Of a stretch of DNA of 64,000 nucleotides, positions 1 through 9,307 are shown in pieces. Numbering within the stretch: position 1 is the stretch's first letter; every line of letters begins with the position of its first letter. Under the pieces are notes generated by a model that worked only from the letters and a program-made list of their open reading frames with translations, did no database searches and had not been told where the DNA came from. Source of the stretch: Pedobacter namyangjuensis (GTDB lineage Bacteria; Bacteroidota; Bacteroidia; Sphingobacteriales; Sphingobacteriaceae); the NCBI RefSeq assembly GCF_003313325.1, contig NZ_QMHQ01000003.1, forward strand, positions 124,001-188,000, written 5' to 3'. The position numbers and the translations under genes were made by a program.

Positions 1-33
1 AGTTGCTGCAATTAATCCTTTTATTTTGTTCAT
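1..33 (-). CDS. Start of probable N-acetylneuraminate lyase (partial, cut by window edge)
   Basis: Only the first 11 codons are present, reading MNKIKGLIAAT on the minus strand, and the gene runs off the left edge. This opening matches the usual start of the N-acetylneuraminate lyase / dihydrodipicolinate synthase family, whose members begin with a short basic stretch followed by GLIAA-type residues. It starts 11 bases after the stop of the upstream sialidase gene, so it would be the next gene of the sialic-acid operon, cleaving released sialic acid to N-acetylmannosamine and pyruvate. The family call rests on very few residues plus context. Confidence 0.55.
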   Translation of the reverse strand, partial: MNKIKGLIAAT

Positions 34-44
34 TTCCTTTAATT

Positions 45-1682
45 CTAGTTGTTAACGAGGTCTTTTATTTTAATGGTTTGAAAAACCAAATCTGCCTGAC
101 TACTTTCGTACAGCACCCCTATTGTTTCGTTGTCTATTGATGTCATGCATGAATATCCTCTGCCTTTCCATTCATCCAGCAATACTTTGCTCTGCCAAGT
201 TTTACCATCATCTTTACTAGCTTTAACGGTTATAAAGTTTCTTGCTATTTTAGAGTTTGGATTACAAAACAGTAATACAGAAGACTTTTTTCCGGCTAAT
301 GTATAGTCATGCCTAATGATGCTTGCCATGCAGGTTGGCTCTTGCAGTGCTTTATGCGAAGTTTCGTGTTCTTTCCAAGTTTGGCCTAAATCTGTTGTTA
401 CAGCTATTGCCCTCCCATTGTTGCTACTAGTATCTGTGCGATTAGCGTTGGCTCGCATATTTAACATAATGCTACCATCTGTTAATTCTACAGCCATGTT
501 TTCTGTTGTTTCTTCAGTTACCGCAGCATTGCTAGTTTGCCAAGTTTTACCACTGTCTTTACTATAAGTGATATTTGAAAAAGGTTTTCCTTTTGCATCT
601 CTACCTTGCGTTGGAAAAACTAAGGTTCCATCCTTAAGGGTAATCCCTTGACCAGGAGCAGGTGCCCAAAGCCACCATTCTTCCTTTTTAGCCATTTTGG
701 TTAGGTTAACAGGTTTGCCCCAGGTTTTTCCGTTATCGGTACTTTTTACAATTAAAAACTGGGCTGTTTGCTTAACATCAAATCCGGGTTGAGAACCCTT
801 GGTTTTCCATTGATGGTTCCAATCTTCGCTTTTTTCTGTTAAACCTTCTACCCAAACGCCCTTTTCGTTAATTACTCCGTACATCCACAACCCAGCCACA
901 TAAATGTCGCCCGAGTTTTTGTCGACCAAAATACAAGCATCAGAAACACCATTGAATTTTTGCGGCAAACCGCCCCATTCGCCCATGTCCAATACCACCT
1001 GCATTGGCAGCCAAGTTTTTCCTTTATCTGTACTTCTTGATAAGCCAATATCAATATGTCCTTGCAAATCTCTGGCAACGGTGTATCTTGCATCGTAAAT
1101 TGCGAGCAAACTACCATCTTTCGCAGTTGCCAATCCAGGTATGCGGTGGCTTAAAACATTATCTTGATTTTTTTGTCGCAAAGCGATTGCTATAGCTTGT
1201 TTAATAGGTTGAGGTGTATTCGGCTTAACTTGTTTTCCACCAACATTAACATCAGCTATGCTTAAATTTAAATGATGTTGCAAATCTGCTGTTTCTTTTA
1301 GTTTTAAGGCTAACCAGAAATAGTTTTTACCTTCTTTTAAGGCAAGCTTCCCTGTCAACTTTAATTGTTTATTTTTTTTAGGCATAGCCGATGAAAAAAC
1401 AGTTGCTTTCTCGAGCTTAGCATCTGTTACAAAAGCGCTATCCTGATTTAGTGCCAAAAGCTGAATGCTCTCTACATCTTCTACATTCTGTGGAATATTA
1501 ACAGTAACTCCGTTTAATTCACTACCGGAATTTGAAATTTCTATTGCTAAACGTAAAACGGGATTTATTTTCTTCCCCTTTAAAAGCGGCAATTGATATT
1601 TTTGTTGCGTTGCTGTCTGTGCTACAACTTTAGAAAAAAAGAAGCTTAAACAGACAAAGGCTAGTATTTTAATCTTTCTCAT
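45..1682 (-). CDS. Exo-alpha-sialidase with N-terminal sialidase domain
   Basis: 545 residues with a signal peptide ending near VVAQ, so exported. Residues of about 25-170 form a beta-rich region that fits the extra N-terminal domain of many Bacteroidota sialidases; the rest is the six-bladed propeller. Visible are the RIP motif (HRIPGLA, first catalytic arginine), the following DARY, and five Asp boxes of the S-x-D-x-G-x-T-W type (STDKGKTW, STDNGKTW, SKDSGKTW, TTDLGQTW, SKDDGKTW). A second conserved arginine sits in LNMRAN. It should release terminal sialic acids from host-type glycans. The gene is co-directional with a second sialidase (6-base gap) and the SusCD genes, followed by a probable lyase. 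Confidence 0.93.
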   Translation of the reverse strand: MRKIKILAFVCLSFFFSKVVAQTATQQKYQLPLLKGKKINPVLRLAIEISNSGSELNGVTVNIPQNVEDVESIQLLALNQDSAFVTDAKLEKATVFSSAMPKKNKQLKLTGKLALKEGKNYFWLALKLKETADLQHHLNLSIADVNVGGKQVKPNTPQPIKQAIAIALRQKNQDNVLSHRIPGLATAKDGSLLAIYDARYTVARDLQGHIDIGLSRSTDKGKTWLPMQVVLDMGEWGGLPQKFNGVSDACILVDKNSGDIYVAGLWMYGVINEKGVWVEGLTEKSEDWNHQWKTKGSQPGFDVKQTAQFLIVKSTDNGKTWGKPVNLTKMAKKEEWWLWAPAPGQGITLKDGTLVFPTQGRDAKGKPFSNITYSKDSGKTWQTSNAAVTEETTENMAVELTDGSIMLNMRANANRTDTSSNNGRAIAVTTDLGQTWKEHETSHKALQEPTCMASIIRHDYTLAGKKSSVLLFCNPNSKIARNFITVKASKDDGKTWQSKVLLDEWKGRGYSCMTSIDNETIGVLYESSQADLVFQTIKIKDLVNN

Positions 1683-1688
1683 CCTAGT

Positions 1689-2882
1689 TTATTTAAATTC
1701 TGATGCGTTAATAGTTTTAAAAGCAATACCATCCGAAAATCTTGAAACGCCTGCTTCGTATAAAATTCCAACTTGGTTATCTTCCACCATTACCAAATCT
1801 GAATAAGCAGACATTCCTAGATAAACTGAATATGCCTTAGGCCATGTTACGCCGTCATCGGTGCTCATCTTAATAGTCATGTTTGTTCGGGTAATGCTCG
1901 ATGGATTTGAAAAAAACAGGGTAGGCTGACCTCCAATTGTGGCGTTAATAATACTTCCTTGGCAAACCGGATCTACCAGGGAAATGGCATCTACGGGTAT
2001 ACTCCAACTTAAACCTCCATCAGCACTAATACTTTTCATTCTTAAATTGTTGTTATTGCTAACACGCATGTTTAAGATTAATCTACCGTCGGCCAATTCT
2101 GCTACTGTACTCTCATTTGGGTTAACGCTTATTGGTGGCGTTACCCCTCCCAGTTTCCAATTTTCTCCATTATCATCAGAATAAATTACGTGCGAATAGC
2201 CTTTTCTCCCTGCCCCACGTTCAATGTTATCGCATGGTATTACCAAACGCCCTTTGTATGTTCCCTTACTAATTTGAATACCGTGGCACGGTCCTGTAGC
2301 ATACCAACCCCAAGCCGCCAATTTTACATCTGTTGTTATTTCTTTAGGACTTGCCCAAGTTTGTCCGTCATCTGTAGATGATGTTTTATAAACCCTTCGG
2401 GTATCTTTACTTGTGCCATTATTAATTGTACTAATATCATCAGTACCTAAATTCCAAGTCATTAGCAGATGGATTTTACCAGTTATTTGATCTACAACAG
2501 GTGCAGGATTACCGCAAGTATTTTCTGCATCGCTCCAAATTACACTTAAAGCACTCCAGGTTTTTCCCTTATCGGCCGATCTTTTAACCACCATATCTAT
2601 GTCACCTTCGTCTCCACAATTATTCTTTCTTGCTTCTGCGAAAGCTAATAAGGTTCCGGCTTTGGTTTTAACAATTGCTGGTATCCGGAAGCAGAAATAT
2701 CCGCCTTCGTTAGATTTAAAAATGTGATTGTAACCTGAGTTACCAGGGTCAGTGTTTGTAACTGGCTTTGGCTCGGCAATTGGGCCAGTTTCTTTTCCAC
2801 ATCCAATAAATATACTAAACACAACTATTGTAATGCTCCAGTATAAATTTTTGGCTAGGGTTGATTTTATTTTAGTTAGCAT
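1689..2882 (-). CDS. Lipoprotein sialidase (BNR/Asp-box)
   Basis: 397 residues. The N-terminus is a lipoprotein signal with the lipobox cysteine in FIGCGKE, so the enzyme is probably surface- or periplasm-anchored. It lacks the extra N-terminal domain of the neighbouring sialidase. The RIP motif is CFRIPAI and Asp boxes are SADKGKTW, STDDGQTW, SDDNGENW, SADGGLSW and STDDGVTW; another catalytic-type arginine is in LILNMR. Its start overlaps the end of the SusD gene by 11 bases, which indicates translational coupling. Two sialidases in one operon may split work between linkages or locations, but this is inference. Confidence 0.93.
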   Translation of the reverse strand: MLTKIKSTLAKNLYWSITIVVFSIFIGCGKETGPIAEPKPVTNTDPGNSGYNHIFKSNEGGYFCFRIPAIVKTKAGTLLAFAEARKNNCGDEGDIDMVVKRSADKGKTWSALSVIWSDAENTCGNPAPVVDQITGKIHLLMTWNLGTDDISTINNGTSKDTRRVYKTSSTDDGQTWASPKEITTDVKLAAWGWYATGPCHGIQISKGTYKGRLVIPCDNIERGAGRKGYSHVIYSDDNGENWKLGGVTPPISVNPNESTVAELADGRLILNMRVSNNNNLRMKSISADGGLSWSIPVDAISLVDPVCQGSIINATIGGQPTLFFSNPSSITRTNMTIKMSTDDGVTWPKAYSVYLGMSAYSDLVMVEDNQVGILYEAGVSRFSDGIAFKTINASEFK

Positions 2883-4314
2883 AACCTTCTGTTTGTACTA
2901 AGTTAGGATTGAGAAATATTTGTGTATTTGGAATTGGAGAAAATAATGGAATGTTCTTGCCCAATAAATTTGGTACTTCTGTGTAAGCGCTGATGGTTCC
3001 ACCGAAATGAAACCGAACCAAATCTGGCCAACGTTTTAATTCCATCCAAAATTCTCTTGCACGCTCGTTAAGCAATTCTTTTTCAAATAATGTTTTGTCT
3101 AATGAACCTGTGTAAATTCCAATTCCCGCTCTTAAGCGCACCTTATCTAATTCTGTTTTTGCTTCTGGCAGTCTATTTAATGCAGCTAAAGCTTCCGCTT
3201 TAAATAAAATCATCTCGGCAGCACGATATAGTACAATCTCGTTTTCAAAATATCTATCGTCTGGATATACTGTGCCTTTAAATTTATTATCAAATACGCC
3301 GATTACATTATTTGTAGCATCTACTGCGGTAATAAATGAGTTTGTTTTTCTTACATCATTGTTAGCAAACATCGACTGAATTTTCGTGCTTGGCGCATAA
3401 ACGCTACGTGCTCCATTTCTGGCAAAAGGCACCTGCGAAACATTAGTTGCAGCAGCTACAAAAATATCCCGAGGTTTCAATCGGCTTCCATATTGGTCAG
3501 ACTTCTCATCCCTTAAGAAATAAAGCGAGAAGATGATTTCTGCATTTTTTCTATTATCGGTGGCGTGTATTTTGCTAAAATCTGGCAGTAAGGTAACACC
3601 AGATCCTAAAGCTAAATCTGCCGAAGCAATTACTTGTTCTAAATCTGCTGTTCCGCCATTTAAAACTTTCGCTTTCCACAACAATGCATCAGCTTTTAAC
3701 GCATACGAAGCCGGCTTAGAAATTCTATTTTTATTTACAAAACCGTTTTCTGGAAACAATTTAATGGACTCTTCCAAATCGGCCAAAATTAAGGCCATTA
3801 CCTCGCTAGCAGGTGCACGAGCGGTCAAATCTCGCTCTGCATTTTCTGTAGGTTGCAATACGATGGGTACATTACCCCAAATTCTAATTAGAGAAAAATA
3901 GGTATGTGCCCTAACAAAGTATGCTTGTGCCAAAGCCCTATCTATATTAGCTTTAGTACCCGTGGTAATGCCCGGCGCATACTTTATAACCAAGTTGCAA
4001 TGATGGATAAGGTTGTAGAAGTTTATCCAGTTTGGTGCATTTAAGGCCGTTAGATTCTGAGCCCATGCCGTAGTTGTTGCTCCTTCTAGGCCTAATACAA
4101 AAACGTCAGATCTATCTTCGAAATAAAGTGTAGTGTTTAATAGGTTTCTGAAGTCGGCATTAATACCCGTCATGTAACCAGTTACATCCCCTTCAGCTTT
4201 CCAGTAATTTTCGTTGGTAATACTCGAAACGGGAGGAGCATCTAATATTTTTTTACAACTGCCCAATATGGCTAAACAGCTAATAATAGTGTATATATAA
4301 AGTTGCTTTTTCAT
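2872..4314 (-). CDS. SusD/RagB-family glycan-binding lipoprotein
   Basis: 480 residues from the ATG at 4314; an upstream in-frame start would add 15 residues in front of a normal lipoprotein signal (MKKQLYIYTI... LGSCKK), so 4314 is preferred. SusD proteins cap the TonB-dependent SusC barrel at the outer membrane and bind the glycan. Family signs are the KKILDAPP-type stretch after the lipid cysteine, TPR-like helices (NWINFYNLIHHCN, ALAQAYFVRAHTYF), the C-terminal ERAREFWMELKRWPDLVRF block and the final PNP/N-rich tail. The stop lies inside the start of the lipoprotein sialidase gene and the start follows the SusC stop by 22 bases. Confidence 0.93.
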   Translation of the reverse strand: MKKQLYIYTIISCLAILGSCKKILDAPPVSSITNENYWKAEGDVTGYMTGINADFRNLLNTTLYFEDRSDVFVLGLEGATTTAWAQNLTALNAPNWINFYNLIHHCNLVIKYAPGITTGTKANIDRALAQAYFVRAHTYFSLIRIWGNVPIVLQPTENAERDLTARAPASEVMALILADLEESIKLFPENGFVNKNRISKPASYALKADALLWKAKVLNGGTADLEQVIASADLALGSGVTLLPDFSKIHATDNRKNAEIIFSLYFLRDEKSDQYGSRLKPRDIFVAAATNVSQVPFARNGARSVYAPSTKIQSMFANNDVRKTNSFITAVDATNNVIGVFDNKFKGTVYPDDRYFENEIVLYRAAEMILFKAEALAALNRLPEAKTELDKVRLRAGIGIYTGSLDKTLFEKELLNERAREFWMELKRWPDLVRFHFGGTISAYTEVPNLLGKNIPLFSPIPNTQIFLNPNLVQTEGYAN

Positions 4315-4336
4315 AATATTTGTTGGTATAGAATGA

Positions 4337-7300
4337 TTAAAATGTAAAACTTGCGCCAAAATTATACTGCCTAGGGCGTGGGTATGAACCTTGATCGTTA
4401 CCTGTAAAAATCTCAGGCATTAAACCATCATATTTGGTAAGGTAACCTATGTTATATACACCTGCATATAGGTTAACTGCCGAAATATGTGCTTTTTTAA
4501 GAAAGTTAGCTTGTAACCTGTAACTTAAAGAAACCTCTCTTAATGCTAAAAAATCGCCTTTAGAATGATATAATGAATTAGCTGTGATGTAGCCTGATGA
4601 AGAAGCCAGGCCATTTCCGCTTCGCAAGTGGTTTCTGTAGTTATAATCCGCATCACTCTGTACCGTATATTTAGGTATCGTGGCAATATCACCTTGGTTA
4701 TTCCAGATATTACCTCCCATTACATCGCTAAGCGTCATATTGTTGTTTCTTGCACTACCTAAAGACCTTCCTCTAAAAGAATTGTCGATAACATGACCTA
4801 CTGCGAAATCGGCTACTACACGCATAGACAAATTTTTGTAGCTGAAAGTATTTACCATACCCCCGGTTCTATCTGGTCTGATGTATCCCATAAAAACCAT
4901 ATCTCTACTATCAATAATTCCATTGCCATCTACATCTTCCCAAATTGCATCGCCACCTTTCTTAACTCTATTATTCGCTTCCACATCTTTTGGTGCATTG
5001 GCCGCATCGGCGTCGGTAGCATAAACACCTATCATATTATAAGCCCATCTCCCACCATAACGTTCGCCCTCTGCCGTGCCACCAACTTTTACGTAATCAT
5101 TAAGGTTTTTATCAAATACAATGTTACCACCAATACGATTTTTAAGTTCACCATTGTCAGGTAAATCGATAACTATAGATTTATTAAAGGATAAGGTAAG
5201 ATTTACATCCCAAGAGAAATTTTGGGTTTTAATAGGTCTTGCTGCAATTTCAAAATCGAAACCTGCAGATTGGATAGTACCAAAGTTACTAACGATTGAA
5301 CTAAAGCCCGAGGTAGCATCCAAAGGTTTGTTGAAAATTCTATCAGACGTTCTTTTGTTGTAATAATCGATTAATAACGTAACGCGATCTTTAAATAAAC
5401 CAATGTCCGTACCTACATCAAAAGATGTAGTGGTTTCCCAAATTAGGTTTTTATTGGCTAAACGAGTATTCAAAATCCCAACCTCGCCCAAATAATTGTT
5501 ACCTATGGCGTACTGACCTTGGGTATCGAAAATAGAGAGTTCGTTTTGGCCGGCCTGACCCCAACTTGAACGAATTTTAAAGGTGGAAACGTATTTATTT
5601 ATTGGTTTAAAAAAATCTTCGTTATGTATGTTCCATCCTGCAGAAACGCCTGGAAACAATGCCCATTTATTTTCTTCAGAGAATTTTGAGGAGCCGTCTT
5701 GCCTTAAACTTGCCGAGAAAAGATATTTTCTATCATAATCGTAATTTACACGGGCAAATGCACTCATAATTATATCGGCTTCAATCGTTGTTGTTCCCCT
5801 TTGGGTTAAAATAGAGGTTGCATTTACCGTTCTAATATTATCGGTAGGCGCACCATAACCAGAAGTACCGATATTGTAATTATAGTTATTAATGTAACTG
5901 GCACCTAAAATTGAACTTGTGTGATGTTTGCTGCCAAAATCCTTTACGTAATTAAAAACCCCATCTACTTGTGCCTGCCTTATAAATGAATGTTCTGCAG
6001 AAGCATTTCTGTTGATATTTACTTCGTTGTAAGCTTCAAATGCGTTAGAAATTCCTTCGGTAGTAAACCAATAAACGGCTGGTTTAAATGTTAAGCCTGG
6101 CGCCATTTTCCAGGTAGCTCCTAAGTTAAATGTAGAACGATATACCTTGTTATCGCTATATTGATCCCTGTAATAAATTTCATGCTGCCTATTTCTAAAC
6201 GACGTTACCCCTTCTCCTGGTGCTGGCAAACCGTTTTCGTACGTAGAACGATAAGTAAATGGCATAGTAACAGATCTCGAAAGCACATTTTGGATATTGC
6301 CAATTCCGTTACTCTGACGAAGAACATAATTGATATTGGTATTTAACTCCCAACTATCACTTAATTTATATGTTCCGTTTATTAAAAAGCTGTAGTTTTT
6401 ATAATCGGTGCCAGCAACAATACCTTGTTGATTTAAATGGCCCAAGCTAATATAATAGGTAGATTTTTCTGTTCCGCCATTAATATTTACATCGTATTCA
6501 TTTCTTAAAGCATTTTGAAAAGTCTCATTTTGATAGTTCGTTTCCTTAAAAATTAAATTTCTATTGGTAACTGGATCAAACATGGTAGTCCAGCCCTCGT
6601 TATCAATTAGATTACTTACATATTCTTTACCGTAATTAGTGATGTAGGTATCTAAAAACTCCAATGTATTTTTTGTATTTCTGGCATTGCCGGTAGACAT
6701 ACCGTAAGTTCCGTTGTTTAAAAATTGTCCTGGGTTAGAAGTATTAAACTTTTGCGTATTTAACCTACTGATGTAGATGTAATCTCTTGCACTGGTGAAA
6801 TCGTATTCATTTCCTTGGCGCTCTAAACCAGAAGTGTATTTAAAGGTGATACTTGGCTTTGCATTTTGTTTTCCGGATTTAGTTTTAATGATGATTACAC
6901 CATTCGCTGCCCTTGCACCGTAAATTGCTGTTGATGCTGCATCTTTTAGAACTTGCATAGATTCGATATCATCAGAATTTATGTCGCTGATGTTTCGCAT
7001 ATTCCCTACAATCCCATCCACAATAAACAAAGGAGAATCGCCCTCTGGAGACGTAGAAGCACCACCACGAATAAAAATTTGCGGATTTGCACCGGGTTGA
7101 CCGCTTGATACCTGTAAAGACAAACCCGCAACTTTACCCTGTAATTGCGTAAGCGGATTTGCTGCAGGTGCATTTTCAAATTCCTTTGCACCAACTCTAC
7201 TAATTGAATTGGTAACAGTAGATCGGGATTGCTCACCATAACCAACCACAACCACTTCACTTAGGCTACTTACATCATCTTCTAAGGCTACATTTAAGTT

Positions 7301-7576
7301 TGTTTGTCCGTTTACGTCAACCTCTTTAGGTTGCGTACCAATGTAGGTAAAAACTAAGGTTCCTTTCCCGCCCGGAACATTGATCACGAATTTTCCGTCT
7401 ACATCGGTAATTACCGTATTGGAAGTGCCTTTAAGCTTTACGCCTACTCCAGGAAGGGTTTCATTGCCCTTCGCTGATTTTACAACTCCAGAAACTTTTA
7501 CGGGATTCTGCGCAAGTGAATCGAGCGCAAAAAGACATAACATGGCCAGAAGCCAGCAAGTAATTTTTTTGTTCAT
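4337..7576 (-). CDS. SusC/RagA-family TonB-dependent outer-membrane transporter
   Basis: 1079 residues, normal length for the family. Order: signal peptide (ends LDSLAQ), a carboxypeptidase-regulatory-like beta domain (about 25-105), a TonB-box-like segment (SEVVVVGYG), the plug with NPLTQLQGKVAGL and the IFIRGGAS and SPLFIVDG signatures, then the 22-strand barrel ending in an aromatic residue (ASFTF). It is the first gene of the locus and would import sialylated or desialylated glycan pieces with its SusD partner. An 11-bp palindrome 33 bases upstream of the start probably binds the neighbouring GntR/FCD regulator. Confidence 0.95.
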   Translation of the reverse strand: MNKKITCWLLAMLCLFALDSLAQNPVKVSGVVKSAKGNETLPGVGVKLKGTSNTVITDVDGKFVINVPGGKGTLVFTYIGTQPKEVDVNGQTNLNVALEDDVSSLSEVVVVGYGEQSRSTVTNSISRVGAKEFENAPAANPLTQLQGKVAGLSLQVSSGQPGANPQIFIRGGASTSPEGDSPLFIVDGIVGNMRNISDINSDDIESMQVLKDAASTAIYGARAANGVIIIKTKSGKQNAKPSITFKYTSGLERQGNEYDFTSARDYIYISRLNTQKFNTSNPGQFLNNGTYGMSTGNARNTKNTLEFLDTYITNYGKEYVSNLIDNEGWTTMFDPVTNRNLIFKETNYQNETFQNALRNEYDVNINGGTEKSTYYISLGHLNQQGIVAGTDYKNYSFLINGTYKLSDSWELNTNINYVLRQSNGIGNIQNVLSRSVTMPFTYRSTYENGLPAPGEGVTSFRNRQHEIYYRDQYSDNKVYRSTFNLGATWKMAPGLTFKPAVYWFTTEGISNAFEAYNEVNINRNASAEHSFIRQAQVDGVFNYVKDFGSKHHTSSILGASYINNYNYNIGTSGYGAPTDNIRTVNATSILTQRGTTTIEADIIMSAFARVNYDYDRKYLFSASLRQDGSSKFSEENKWALFPGVSAGWNIHNEDFFKPINKYVSTFKIRSSWGQAGQNELSIFDTQGQYAIGNNYLGEVGILNTRLANKNLIWETTTSFDVGTDIGLFKDRVTLLIDYYNKRTSDRIFNKPLDATSGFSSIVSNFGTIQSAGFDFEIAARPIKTQNFSWDVNLTLSFNKSIVIDLPDNGELKNRIGGNIVFDKNLNDYVKVGGTAEGERYGGRWAYNMIGVYATDADAANAPKDVEANNRVKKGGDAIWEDVDGNGIIDSRDMVFMGYIRPDRTGGMVNTFSYKNLSMRVVADFAVGHVIDNSFRGRSLGSARNNNMTLSDVMGGNIWNNQGDIATIPKYTVQSDADYNYRNHLRSGNGLASSSGYITANSLYHSKGDFLALREVSLSYRLQANFLKKAHISAVNLYAGVYNIGYLTKYDGLMPEIFTGNDQGSYPRPRQYNFGASFTF

Positions 7577-7608
7577 AACAGTTATTTATAAATTGGTATT
7601 TAGTCTTT

Positions 7609-7619
7609 ATGTAGGACAT
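7609..7619. promoter_or_regulatory. Candidate GntR/FCD operator in front of susC
   Basis: The site reads ATGTAGGACAT, a palindrome ATGT-nnn-ACAT, 33 bases upstream of the SusC start. A site differing by one central base occurs before the regulator gene at 8482-8492. FadR/FCD regulators commonly bind GT-nnn-AC palindromes, which this fits. Binding by the adjacent regulator is inferred. Confidence 0.6.
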
Positions 7620-7694
7620 ATCAAATGTGGGAAGTATTTTCTTAAAAAGCAAATACTATTTCTGTAACAAATTAATTATCAAGCCAAAATTGAA

Positions 7695-7724
7695 CAAAAA
7701 AGCCCGCAAACATTGTTTACGGGC
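7695..7724 (-). terminator. Rho-independent terminator of the GntR gene
   Basis: GCCCG pairs with CGGGC, and after one mismatch an AAAC/GTTT stem closes a three-base loop. On the minus strand it is followed by six to seven T. It lies 30 bases beyond the regulator's stop codon. Confidence 0.8.
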
Positions 7725-7753
7725 AATTACTTAATACAATGATTAAATGAATT

Positions 7754-8458
7754 TTACTTTAATCTATCGAAATGAGGTTGCAGATGTGCCTGCATTCCTT
7801 TTTTAAAATCTTCTACCGTTCCGGTTTTTAATATTTCTACCAAATCTAAATGGCTAACCGAACCTCTAGTGGGTTTTTGCTCTAACGTTACCACGTAATC
7901 AAAAATGGGTAATAACATAATCTGAAAACGTTTTAACGTATCATTGCCAGACATTTCGTAAAGTTTACCATGAAAAGCGATTTCGTTTTTTATACGAAAT
8001 GAATTGTCGTTGTTTATTTCTTTTTTGGCAATATTCTCAAGCTCTTTAATATCCTTATCCGTTTTACGGATGTACAATAGTTCGGCTAATCCCATCTCTA
8101 AAACCAACCTTAGTTCAAAAATATCCTGCAGTGTGCTGTTATCTATAATTAGAGGATCTAGTACCCGTTCAAAAGTTCCTAAAATATCGGGGCGGGCCAA
8201 TATCATACCCCTCTTTTTCTTGGTTTCAATCATTCCTAACATCCGTAACCTACTTAGCGCTTCGCGTAAAACATTTCTGCTTACGCCAAGAGCTTCGGCA
8301 AGCTCTAATTCCTTAGGCAATGCATCGCCAGGTTTAAAAGATTTTTTTTTCAGGTATTCTCTTAGCTTAGTTTCCACCACATCGGCCATGGTGTTAGAAA
8401 TTATAGGAGCTAAATCTTTACTTAGGTCTGTAATACTCATAATGTTAATATCTTTCAA
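7754..8458 (-). CDS. GntR-family (FadR/FCD) transcriptional regulator
   Basis: 234 residues. Residues of about 20-90 form the winged helix-turn-helix (LPKELELAEALGVSRN, REALSRLRMLGMIE, then a basic KKKRGM wing); about 100-230 is the helical FCD ligand domain, with ELRLVLEMGLAEL and metal/ligand-type histidines in AFHGKL and HLDLV. A second in-frame ATG six codons in (8440) is possible. FCD regulators such as NanR respond to sugar acids, so sialic acid or a breakdown product is a reasonable ligand, given the sialidase/SusCD operon beginning about 180 bases beyond its stop on the same strand. A palindrome 24 bases before the start suggests autoregulation. The gene has its own terminator. Confidence 0.9.
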   Translation of the reverse strand: MKDINIMSITDLSKDLAPIISNTMADVVETKLREYLKKKSFKPGDALPKELELAEALGVSRNVLREALSRLRMLGMIETKKKRGMILARPDILGTFERVLDPLIIDNSTLQDIFELRLVLEMGLAELLYIRKTDKDIKELENIAKKEINNDNSFRIKNEIAFHGKLYEMSGNDTLKRFQIMLLPIFDYVVTLEQKPTRGSVSHLDLVEILKTGTVEDFKKGMQAHLQPHFDRLK

Positions 8459-8481
8459 AAATGAGATATTTTTTTCTTATT

Positions 8482-8492
8482 ATGTAGAACAT
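8482..8492. promoter_or_regulatory. Candidate autoregulatory operator of the GntR gene
   Basis: ATGTAGAACAT, 24 bases upstream of the regulator start, matches the site before susC at 10 of 11 positions. Placement close to the start codon suits repression. Confidence 0.55.
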
Positions 8493-8679
8493 TAAAAATT
8501 ATTGTTTGCCTGTTCAAAGTTTTTAGCATAAAATCAATTAAACGTTGTTGCAAATAAAAACTAAAAGTAATCGAATAACCAACAGAACCAAGCAAATAAT
8601 AAACTGTCGTTTTTCTGCTAAACAAATACATTATTTTAGGTATTAGTTAATTATTATATCATCCTATTAATGTTTAGTT

Positions 8680-9117
8680 ATGCAAAAAGCAATCAAAATA
8701 TTCGTGTTACTTCTATTTTTATCTGTTGGATACAGTAAAGCAGAAGAAGGTTCCAAAAAATTATATAAGGGCACAGTTGGTGGCAGAGCGGTAACCATGT
8801 ACTTAAAAGTAGAACCTAACCAGTGCGGCGGAACCGATATCATTTATGGCATTTATAAATATGATAAGGTAAGTAATTGGCTCCTGCTAAACATCCAAAG
8901 AAATGAGAAAAAAAACTACGCTTTAACGGAGGTTGGTTTTACTGGTGTTCTTGTTTTAAAAGAAACCAACAGCGGCTTTTCTGGTGTTTGGATTAGTCCT
9001 GATGCTACTAAACAATTGCCTGTTAAATTTACAGAACAAGCACCAATTACAACCAAGGAGAAAGAGCGTTTTGATAAAATTTTAGACGATACCAATTATC
9101 AATATTACGACTGTTAA
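8680..9117 (+). CDS. Small secreted protein of unknown function
   Basis: 145 residues. A clear signal peptide (hydrophobic FVLLLFLSVGY, cleavage near SKAEE) predicts export. The mature part looks all-beta, with a repeated pattern of short strands (YKGTVGGRAVTMYLKV, ALTEVGFTGVLVLKE, GFSGVWISP), and has two cysteines, one in NQCGGTD and one as the last residue. I do not recognise a family. It stands alone between the divergent regulator and another unknown gene; no promoter with the Bacteroidota consensus was seen directly upstream. Confidence 0.7.
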   Translation: MQKAIKIFVLLLFLSVGYSKAEEGSKKLYKGTVGGRAVTMYLKVEPNQCGGTDIIYGIYKYDKVSNWLLLNIQRNEKKNYALTEVGFTGVLVLKETNSGFSGVWISPDATKQLPVKFTEQAPITTKEKERFDKILDDTNYQYYDC

Positions 9118-9307
9118 AAGAGGATTAAATTGCGTTAAGTTACTTTTATGGCAACATAAGTTTTAATGGAAACTAAAAAGAGCATTAATAATTGTCGATA
9201 AGAATATTTAAGCACTATACTAGTCTTATTACGAATTTATTCCAACAAAGGGCACCTACTTATCAGCAAATTGGTAATTTTATAACAAATTATAGCCGAG
9301 AAAAAAT

